A stretch of 49,664 nucleotides of DNA. Origin: a bacterium. GTDB taxonomy: Bacteria; Armatimonadota; Zipacnadia; Zipacnadales; UBA11051. The stretch is taken from positions 1 to 49,664 of the forward strand of contig JAJFUB010000067.1 in the NCBI GenBank assembly GCA_021372615.1. Reading direction: 5' to 3'. The position numbers and the translations under genes were made by a program. Of this stretch, positions 43,126-49,664 are shown piece by piece. Every line of letters starts with the position of its first letter. Positions within the stretch are counted from its first letter, which is position 1. The notes beneath the pieces were generated by a model. That model was not told the DNA's origin. It saw only the letters and a list, made by a program, of their open reading frames with translations, and ran no database searches.

Positions 43126-44193
43126 CTACTCGTTGTCCCCGCCCATGTCCATGATCATGGCCATGCCACGCCATTCGGAGCGGATCGTGCCGAAGACGGT
43201 GACGCCGCCTGCGTGGCTATAGAAGTCGTTACCGATGGCCTGCACGCGCAGGGTCAGCATGTTGATGTCGGTGAAAATGCCGCCGGGAATCACGCAACGG
43301 GTGGTGTCGCCGGGCAGCAGGATGCCATTATTGAGGTCATCGGCGATCGTGGTCTCCTGCTGGTAGCCGCCCCGGATGCGCAGCGGCGGCTGCACCAGCG
43401 TGCTGAACCACGAGGTCGAAGTCATCTTCTGGCCGCCGCCCTCCACCTGCATCCCGGTGGCGATGAGCAGATAGCCGCGTGCGCCCGGGACCGGCTCCCA
43501 GGTCACCGTCGTGGGCTCCTGCAGCTTCAGCTTGCCCATGTCCGGCGCCGTGACCTTGATCTCCGGCAGGAAGCCGTCGAGCGTAGCCGTGCCGCCGGTG
43601 TTGCAGACGTAGTCGCCCAGGCCCTTGACGGTCGGCGGCAGCTTACCCTCGTCCCCGGTGGCCTCCTTGCCCATCATCTCGTCCACGAGGCGGCTGAGGT
43701 CCGGCATCGCGGGCCCGCCGCGGCCGGCGCGGCCCCGGCCGCCCGTCTGCACCTTCAGGGACTCCGTGATGGGGCCCTCGGCCTGGTCAGGATGCCAGTA
43801 GAGCTTGTTCACGAACTCCACGGTCTGCGGCGTACCGTCGCCGCCTTGGCCGCCCTGGTCGCCCTGGCCGCCGGCAGTGGTGCTCTTGGGCACGTGCAGC
43901 GGCAGGCGGTTGTCCGCCAGCTGGAGGTCTGTCGGCACGGTGAGGAAGACCGGCTCGACCGGCGTCTGGTCATAGAGCGCCCGGGCGGAGATCGTGTGCT
44001 GCACACCCCCGCCGCCCATTCCGGGGATCTGCATGGGCACGGCGGGCATCCCCGGGATGACCATCGGCGCCTGGACTTCGGTGGAGATCACGACATGCAG
44101 AGTCTTGGTCGGGGGCTGCTGGGCGGCTGCGAGAGCGGGAACCATCAGGGCCACGACGAGTGAGAGTACGGCCACGGACGAGAGTCTCGACAA
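43126..44193 (-). CDS. Secreted Gly-rich protein of unknown function
   Basis: A 355-residue protein; I favour a TTG start at 44193 (AAGGAG 10 bases upstream), giving the signal peptide MSRLSSVAVLSLVVALMVPALAAAQ; another TTG at 44217 is in frame. The mature protein has a Met/Pro/Gly-rich start (PMVIPGMPAVPMQIPGMGGG), a low-complexity Gly/Gln stretch (GGQGDQGGQGGDG, about residues 107-120), and a beta-rich second half with TTVTWEPVPGARGYLLIATG, a fibronectin-like segment. It ends MAMIMDMGGDNE. Codes upstream of the M14 peptidase, which may act on the same material. I do not recognise the family. It is divergent from the giant gene at 44283. Confidence 0.75.
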   Translation of the reverse strand: MSRLSSVAVLSLVVALMVPALAAAQQPPTKTLHVVISTEVQAPMVIPGMPAVPMQIPGMGGGGVQHTISARALYDQTPVEPVFLTVPTDLQLADNRLPLHVPKSTTAGGQGDQGGQGGDGTPQTVEFVNKLYWHPDQAEGPITESLKVQTGGRGRAGRGGPAMPDLSRLVDEMMGKEATGDEGKLPPTVKGLGDYVCNTGGTATLDGFLPEIKVTAPDMGKLKLQEPTTVTWEPVPGARGYLLIATGMQVEGGGQKMTSTSWFSTLVQPPLRIRGGYQQETTIADDLNNGILLPGDTTRCVIPGGIFTDINMLTLRVQAIGNDFYSHAGGVTVFGTIRSEWRGMAMIMDMGGDNE

Positions 44194-44282
44194 GTAAGGC
44201 ACACTCCTTTGCGGCAAAGTCCTTACAGGTTCCGCCGCACCGGTGGCGAAACCTCCCGCAGCGTCCGCACACGAGGTGTGAC

Positions 44283-47200
44283 ATGTCCAGATTCTGCGCG
44301 TTGGTTGCCTTGCTGGGGGCCGTCGCCTGTTGGGCCGCCCCCAAGGAGCGCCCCCTGTACGACGACCGCTTCTTCGCCCCCACCGAGGAAGTCGTCAGCC
44401 CGCACATCCCGTGGGCCAAGCCGTACGTGACCCCGCCGAAGGTGCTGTTCATCACCCATCGCGGGGCCATGCGTGAGGCCATCGAGATTGCCCAGCGCCT
44501 GAGCATGGACTACGAGGTCTTCGCCATGGAGACCCCCAGCATGTTCGGCGCCACCGGCATCGGTGTGGACGCCTCGTGGACGCTGATCCGGGGCAACTCG
44601 AACGAGGAGCTGGCTGAGCGCCTCCGCAAGAGCCTCGCCACGCCGCATGACGTCATCGTCGCAGGCGGCGTGGACTGGGACAAAATCCCCCTGGACTGCC
44701 GCTATGAGATCCTCAAGCAGGTCAAGACGGGGACGGGGTTGGTCGGGTGCATCCGCAAGCGCGACCAATACCTGCCCGACATCCTCAAGGGCGCGGAGTT
44801 CGGCTGGAACTGGGCCACGTGGTCCGGCGCCGCCCAGGGCATCGCCGACTACTTCGGCACCGGCGTCTACGAGGGCGCGGTGGACTACTCCGGCGGCCAC
44901 ACCGGCCAGGCCGCGCTGCGGATCGAGTGCAAGTCGGTCACCAAGGGCAGTCGCGAGGCCTCGCGCGCGGGCTACTACGTGGCCCCCGTCAAGCTCGAAC
45001 CCGGCACCGAGTACGTCTTCTCCATGTGGACGCGGACTCAGGGCCTCCAGAACGGGCAGGCCAGCGTCAGTCTGCATCCCGTCGGCGGGGGCGTCGCCGT
45101 GCCCGCCAGTGATACCTGGAAGCTCACCGAGCACCGCTTCAGGACCAACGCCGCAGCCACGTCCATGGGCGTCTACCTGCTGAACTACCAGCCGGGGACC
45201 GTGTGGTATGACGATGTGAAGCTCGTGCAGGCCGGCACGGACGAGAACCTGCTGCCCAACCCGAGCTTCGAGTTCCCCGGCCCGGCCCCGGCCGAGTTGG
45301 CCACGGGCTTCGCCTACAAGCTGCTGCCGGCGTTCGGCAAGTACGCTGACGCCACTGCGTTCCTGCGCGGCACGGTGCAGAGCGCGAGCTTCGGCCAGGG
45401 CCGCATCGGGCTGGTCAGCTACGCCGTGCCGAGCCAGCAGATGCTGACCCCCGGCCCCTCGGGCCCCGTGCAGTACTGCCGCGACGACTATGACTACTAC
45501 CTGCAGCTTGCGGTCCGCCTGATCCTGTGGGGGGCCAAGAAGACCCCGCCGGCGCAGGTGACGACGGCCGGCGGAGAGATGACCACCGCCACGGTCGGGC
45601 AGACCGGTAAGCTGGCCCTGAATGTGCGGGCAGCGCAGGCCGTGCCCGGGGCCACCGTGGCCCTGGCGCTCGGCGGGCCGGGCTGGCCGGTGTGTGCGTC
45701 GCAGCCGCTGAACCTGCAGGCCGGCGACAACGCGGTCGCCCTGGCGCTCCCGGCCCTGCCGGCCGGCCAGCACTGGGCGAATGTCCGGGTGCAGGCCGGC
45801 GGAAAGACCCTCGGGTTTGCCAGCCTCGGTGTCGAGGTAGCCTCCCCGGTCACGATCAAGAGCCTGGAGCTGACCCAGCCGAGCTTCTCGCTGGCCGAGC
45901 CGATCAAGGGCAAGCTGGTGGTGGACGGCCCAGTCAGCGGCGCCTCGGTCGCCCTATCCGCACGCGACAGCAACGGCCGGCTCCTGGGCACCGCCAAGGT
46001 GGCCGTCGCCGGCGCGGAGACCGAATTCAGCGTCCCGGTCATCCCCTCGTCCACGATCATCGGCTGGCTGACGGCGGACCTGCTGCAGGGGGGCAAGGCC
46101 GTGGCGAGCGAGCAGCGCGACTTCTCGATGAACAACCTGTACGCCCCCCGCGACGACGTGCAGTACGTCATGTGGCAGGGCTACGGCAACAGCTTCCTGG
46201 CTCCCATGATCGCCGAGTCCTTCAGCGCCAACGGGATAGATGCGTTCTACGACGGCGGCTCGGTCGGCTACGGGCCATATGCGAACCAGTGGTGGCTGCC
46301 CTACGCCACCCGCTATGTGGACACCAAGACCGACTGGTACCAGGAGAAGCCCACCCGCCAGGCGGGGGACCTGGTGCGCGACCCGTGTCTGACCAACCCC
46401 GAGTACCGCCAGAAAGTGACCGAGACGCTGACCAAGTGCGCGGTGCGGGGCCTGCAGTACTCGACCTCCGACTTCACCCTGGGCGATGAGAACCACTTCG
46501 TCGCCGGGCGGTGGGACCTGTGCTTCTCGGATACCTGCGTGGCCGACTTCCAGCGCTGGGCGCGCGAGACGTACGGCAGCCTGGACAAGCTCAACGCCGC
46601 ATGGGGCAGTCGGTTCGCGAACTGGTCCGACGTGAAGCCGCAGACGCTCGAGGAGGCGCAGAAGACCGGCAACCTCGTGCCCTGGGTGGACCATCGCCTG
46701 CACATGGAGAGCGTCTGGGCGGGCATCCACGACTTCTCGCGCGAGGTCATCAAGCAGACCGTGCCCCACGCCCGGGTGGGCTACGAGGGCTCCGACACCG
46801 TCGCGACCAGTTGGCAGGCCGATGACTACTGGCAACTGGCCCGGGCGATGAGCCTCAACAACATCTACTACCGGGACTTCCTGTCGCTGGCCGTGCGCGA
46901 CTTCTCCACCCCCGACACGCTGCTGGGCGCCGGCTGGTTCGGCGGCTATGCGGGCAACCGCAACGAGCCGTTCATGCGCTGGTTCCCGTGGCGCACGCTC
47001 TTCAAGGGCGCCAACAGCTTCTGGGTCTGGTGCGGCTATGGCAACGCCGGGTCGGTGATGGCCTGGGACACGTCGTTGTACCCCTTCTTCAAGGCGGCCT
47101 GCGAGGAAGTGGGCGAGATCAAGCAGGGGCCCGGCAAGCTGCTGATGAACGCCGAGCGCCAGCATGATGGCATCGCCCTGCTGTGGTCGGACTCCAGCGT

Positions 47201-48416
47201 CCACCTGGCCACTGCCACCGCGGGCTTCCCGGACATAGACACCACTCTGAGCAGCATGGTCATGATGCTGCACGACTGTGGCCTGGAGGCCAAGGTGCTG
47301 TCGTATGCCGAGGTACGTCAGGGCAAGCTCACCAACGACCAGTTCAAGGTCCTGCTGCTGCCCTCGGCGCAAGCGCTGTCGGCAGCCGAAGTGGCCGCCA
47401 TCAAGCAGTTCGCCGCCAACGGGGGCACGGTCATCGCCGACCTGCGCCCGGGCGTGACTGACGAGCATGGCAAGCCGTACGCGACGCCCGCGCTGGACGA
47501 GTTGTTCGGCGTGTCACAGACCGCCGCGTTCGCCAAGGCCACGGGCAGCCTGGACTTCGCCGGCGCCCCGGAGACCTCCGGCGCCGGACTGAAGGCGGAC
47601 AATGTGCTGGTGGACGGGTCGCTGAAGGCCGCGGCCGGGAAAGCCCTCGCGCAAGTCGGCAGCGCGCCGGTCCTGGTCGCCCACGCCAGCGGGAAGGGCA
47701 AGGCCCTCCTGCTGAACCTGTCGCTGCAGGGCTACAGCAAGCTGCCGAAGGTCGAGGGGCAGGAGTTCGCGGGCTGGAACGAGGGCGCGGGCTACCGGGC
47801 CTTCCTGGCCGGGGTGCTGAAGACCGCGGGCATCGAGCCGGTCGTGCGGGTACTGCCAGACGCGCCGCATGTCGAAGTATCGCGCTTCCGCCGCGGCGGC
47901 GCCGAATACATCGGCATCGTCCAGTCCCTGCCCTTCGACACGCTCGCGTACACCAACAAGACCGCACCGGCCCTGCAGCCGCGTGCTGTCACGGTGGACT
48001 TCGGCCGCAAGGCGCACCTGTACGACGTGCGCGCCGGGAAGTACCTGGGTGAGGTACAGAACCTCAGGACGAAGCTCACGCCGGGCCTGGCGCACCTGTA
48101 CGCGCTGCTGCCGTACCGGGTGGAGGGCCTCCGGGTGACCGCCCCGGCGCAGGCCACGGCCGGGCAGGCGCTGACGTGCCAGGTGGCGCTGCAAGCCAAG
48201 GGCCGCCTGGGCGACCATGTCGTGCGGATGCAGGTTTTCGGCCCCGACGGCAAGGAACGCCCGTGGTACGCGCGGAACCTGATGACCCAGGCCGCCGGCG
48301 CGCAGGGCCGCCTCACGCTGGCACTGGATGACGCCCCCGGCGCGTGGAAGATCGTGGCGCGGGATGTGGCAACCGGGGTGACAGGGAGTGGGACGGTCAA
48401 GGTCGCGGCGAAGTAG
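44283..48416 (+). CDS. Giant secreted GH42-like beta-galactosidase-type protein
   Basis: A 1377-residue protein from MSRFCALVALLGAVACWAA (signal peptide); GAGGTG is 5 bases before the ATG. Residues about 50-150 resemble a flavodoxin/GATase-like fold (KVLFITHRGAMREAI, HDVIVAGGVDWDKI). CBM-like sandwich at about 195-330 (AALRIECKSV, DENLLPNPSFEFPG). Beta-sandwich repeats follow to about 610. The GH42-type TIM-barrel is at about 620-960, with FTLGDENHF (about 731, Glu in the acid/base position) and YGSLDKLNAAWGSRFANW (about 764-781), a recognisable GH42 signature. A trimerisation-type GATase domain lies at about 1020-1190 (VLLLPSAQALSAAEVAAIKQ, GGTVIADLRPG). C-terminal Ig-like domains close it. 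Substrate may be galactan-like; not provable here. Confidence 0.83.
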   Translation: MSRFCALVALLGAVACWAAPKERPLYDDRFFAPTEEVVSPHIPWAKPYVTPPKVLFITHRGAMREAIEIAQRLSMDYEVFAMETPSMFGATGIGVDASWTLIRGNSNEELAERLRKSLATPHDVIVAGGVDWDKIPLDCRYEILKQVKTGTGLVGCIRKRDQYLPDILKGAEFGWNWATWSGAAQGIADYFGTGVYEGAVDYSGGHTGQAALRIECKSVTKGSREASRAGYYVAPVKLEPGTEYVFSMWTRTQGLQNGQASVSLHPVGGGVAVPASDTWKLTEHRFRTNAAATSMGVYLLNYQPGTVWYDDVKLVQAGTDENLLPNPSFEFPGPAPAELATGFAYKLLPAFGKYADATAFLRGTVQSASFGQGRIGLVSYAVPSQQMLTPGPSGPVQYCRDDYDYYLQLAVRLILWGAKKTPPAQVTTAGGEMTTATVGQTGKLALNVRAAQAVPGATVALALGGPGWPVCASQPLNLQAGDNAVALALPALPAGQHWANVRVQAGGKTLGFASLGVEVASPVTIKSLELTQPSFSLAEPIKGKLVVDGPVSGASVALSARDSNGRLLGTAKVAVAGAETEFSVPVIPSSTIIGWLTADLLQGGKAVASEQRDFSMNNLYAPRDDVQYVMWQGYGNSFLAPMIAESFSANGIDAFYDGGSVGYGPYANQWWLPYATRYVDTKTDWYQEKPTRQAGDLVRDPCLTNPEYRQKVTETLTKCAVRGLQYSTSDFTLGDENHFVAGRWDLCFSDTCVADFQRWARETYGSLDKLNAAWGSRFANWSDVKPQTLEEAQKTGNLVPWVDHRLHMESVWAGIHDFSREVIKQTVPHARVGYEGSDTVATSWQADDYWQLARAMSLNNIYYRDFLSLAVRDFSTPDTLLGAGWFGGYAGNRNEPFMRWFPWRTLFKGANSFWVWCGYGNAGSVMAWDTSLYPFFKAACEEVGEIKQGPGKLLMNAERQHDGIALLWSDSSVHLATATAGFPDIDTTLSSMVMMLHDCGLEAKVLSYAEVRQGKLTNDQFKVLLLPSAQALSAAEVAAIKQFAANGGTVIADLRPGVTDEHGKPYATPALDELFGVSQTAAFAKATGSLDFAGAPETSGAGLKADNVLVDGSLKAAAGKALAQVGSAPVLVAHASGKGKALLLNLSLQGYSKLPKVEGQEFAGWNEGAGYRAFLAGVLKTAGIEPVVRVLPDAPHVEVSRFRRGGAEYIGIVQSLPFDTLAYTNKTAPALQPRAVTVDFGRKAHLYDVRAGKYLGEVQNLRTKLTPGLAHLYALLPYRVEGLRVTAPAQATAGQALTCQVALQAKGRLGDHVVRMQVFGPDGKERPWYARNLMTQAAGAQGRLTLALDDAPGAWKIVARDVATGVTGSGTVKVAAK

Positions 48417-48420
48417 CTGC

Positions 48421-48585
48421 GCCCACCCCGCCCGCTGCGCGGGCACCCCTCCCCGCAGGGGAGGGGAGGTCTCTGCAGTAGCTGGTCGGGTACCACGGAG
48501 CCTCGTGGTACCCACTAGTGTGTCAGGAGAGTAACCCCTCCCCTGTGGGGAGGGGTCGGCCGAAGGCCCGGGGGTGGGCCCGCAT
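48421..48585. repeat. Inverted pair of palindromic repeat units related to the DUF559 array
   Basis: Plus-orientation unit at 48536: CCCCTCCCC-TGT-GGGGAGGGG, then a small stem GGCC-GAA-GGCC and CGGGGGTGGGCC. Minus-orientation unit at 48421-48466, whose reverse complement reads CCCCTCCCC-TGC-GGGGAGGGG, then GCCCGC-GCA-GCGGGC and GGGGTGGGC. Same architecture as the units at 23597, with different but still paired stems. Between them are about 70 bp, including the hairpin GGTACCACG-GAGC-CTCGTGGTACC (48489-48512). This fills the 195-bp gap before the gene at 48612. Confidence 0.75.
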
Positions 48586-48611
48586 GCCGCCCCCGGAACA
48601 TGGAGGACATC

Positions 48612-49589
48612 ATGACCACCCGCCTCGCACTGATCGCCTGTCTGCTCATCCCGGCGTGCCTCTGGGCCGCGCCGCCCACCTACCCCTGCCACCGCCCCGC
48701 CACGGCCCCGGTCGTGGACGGCGACGTCGCGGGGGATCCCGCCTGGCAGACCATTCCCTCGGTCACCGGCTTCTCGGTGCTGGGCAATGGCTACACCTAC
48801 GCCAAGCAGACGGCCGCGCAGCTATGCTGGACTGACGCCGGCCTGTTCATCGCCGTGGTCTGTGAGGAGCCGGATGCGAAGCTGCTCAAGCCACAGGCCT
48901 TTGACGGCGGGGACACCTGGGCCGAAGACAGCATCGAGATCTTCATTCAGCCCAAGCGCAACGCCGACACCTACCAGTTCGCCATCACCGCCGGTGGGGC
49001 CAAGGGCGGCTTCGAGGGGCACCCGGACATCACGAAGATGAAGGCCGCCGCCAAGATCGGCGACTCCTCCTACAGCCTCGAGACGCTCATTCCGTGGGCT
49101 ATCGTCAACGCCACCGCCAAGGCGGGCGACAAGTGGACCGCGGACATCTGCCGCAACATCTTCACCACCAAGTCAGGCGGCGACAAGTTCACCTGCTGGG
49201 CCCCGCTACAGTCCCGCTTCTTCGAGCCCGAGAACTTCGCCACCCTCGTCTTCGAGGGCGGCACGCTGACCTCCGCCCAGACCACGGCGCTCACCGAGAA
49301 GCTCAACCAGGAATACCGTGGCACGCTGCTCAAGCAAGTCGCGCAGGCCGTCAAGAGCTTCGGCGAGTACCGTGAGGGTCTGGTGGCGGCGGCGCAGGAC
49401 GCCAAGTATGGCGCGCAGGCCCAGGCCCTGCTGGCCGACTGGCAGCGCTTCGAGGCGATCAACCGGGAGGCCGACAAGGCGGGGATCCTGGAGATGCGTG
49501 AGGCCCTCATGAAGCTGGAGGTGCTCAACCGCCAGAGCTACGAGGTCAAGTACGGCTTCCTGATCTACAAGCTGCTCAAGGAGAACTGA
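48612..49589 (+). CDS. Secreted CBM9-like carbohydrate-binding protein
   Basis: A 325-residue protein from MTTRLALIACLLIPACLWAA (signal peptide); the GGAGG before this ATG rules out the in-frame ATG at 48600. Residues about 20-220 are a CBM9-like domain: PVVDGDVAGDPAWQTIP, AQLCWTDAGLFIAVVCEEPD, DTWAEDSIEIFIQPKR and DTYQFAITAGGAKGG, matching the domain at the start of the protein encoded at 19247. The C-terminal 100 residues are helical (TTALTEKLNQEYRGTLLKQV, QALLADWQRFEAINREADK) and may mediate assembly. Such domains bind sugar chain ends. No catalytic domain is present, so a binding or scaffold role is likely. The last 75 bases of the window hold no gene. Confidence 0.88.
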   Translation: MTTRLALIACLLIPACLWAAPPTYPCHRPATAPVVDGDVAGDPAWQTIPSVTGFSVLGNGYTYAKQTAAQLCWTDAGLFIAVVCEEPDAKLLKPQAFDGGDTWAEDSIEIFIQPKRNADTYQFAITAGGAKGGFEGHPDITKMKAAAKIGDSSYSLETLIPWAIVNATAKAGDKWTADICRNIFTTKSGGDKFTCWAPLQSRFFEPENFATLVFEGGTLTSAQTTALTEKLNQEYRGTLLKQVAQAVKSFGEYREGLVAAAQDAKYGAQAQALLADWQRFEAINREADKAGILEMREALMKLEVLNRQSYEVKYGFLIYKLLKEN

Positions 49590-49664
49590 GGCGAGGGTTG
49601 AGGGTCGCGACTAACAGCTAACGACCAACGGGCGACCTGCTGAGGCGTGGGTGCCGCGTCGTGT

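Overview
The window is high-GC bacterial DNA with 33 protein-coding genes (one cut by the left edge), no rRNA and no recognisable tRNA. Three separate genes encode secreted proteins with a type IV prepilin start ([10 protein letters not shown]) followed by FPVFA.AR.KARQ and a C-terminal H-x9-DG motif. This family is greatly expanded in Armatimonadota and Planctomycetes-like bacteria, and the exact flavour here fits Armatimonadota best. That placement is an inference from protein style, not from a marker gene. The gene content (large secreted glycosidase-like proteins, carbohydrate-binding domains, L-rhamnose isomerase, a mutarotase-like protein, an oligogalacturonate-lyase-like propeller) points to a heterotroph that degrades complex plant or microbial polysaccharides.

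Layout. 1-4646 (minus): a likely operon of a sialidase-like propeller, a TPR/LamG-like membrane protein and a DegT-type aminotransferase. 4772-7014 (plus): a membrane/zinc-ribbon protein and a DUF4432 mutarotase-like protein whose ribosome binding site lies in a perfect hairpin. 7094-10803 (plus): a tight three-gene unit with a secreted protein carrying a nucleotidyltransferase-type G-S/D-x-D signature, a secreted protein with threonine linkers, and a DUF2284 metal-binding protein. 10877-23101: a PQQ-type propeller, two propeller/TIM-barrel proteins, a pseudopilin and two large divergent glycosidase-like genes. 23122-25384: a mobile-looking cassette. 25389-30372: xerD, two pseudopilins, the lyase-like propeller and mutY. 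30538-49589: further glycosidase-like proteins, rhamnose isomerase, a C39 peptidase, endonuclease III, an alpha/alpha-barrel protein, an SDR epimerase, an M14 carboxypeptidase, a giant GH42-like protein and a CBM9-like protein.

The most unusual part is 23122-25384. A small DUF559 (Vsr-like) nuclease gene is embedded in a family of palindromic repeats. The whole cassette is bounded by 37-nt inverted repeats, and directly after the nuclease stop codon lie four tandem units of about 109 bp. A complete IS110-family element of about 1.3 kb sits exactly at a repeat junction. The uninterrupted junction survives next door, so the element's ends and CT core can be read directly. Its 5' non-coding region folds like a bridge RNA, with loops that match both the target and the element ends. 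A sequence-divergent but structurally matching copy of the repeat lies at 48421-48585.

Two DNA-repair enzymes of the same superfamily carry changes at key residues: MutY has Val in place of the catalytic Glu, and endonuclease III has His in place of one iron-sulphur Cys. Many gene ends carry strong inverted repeats, and two such palindromes are inserted in frame inside genes.
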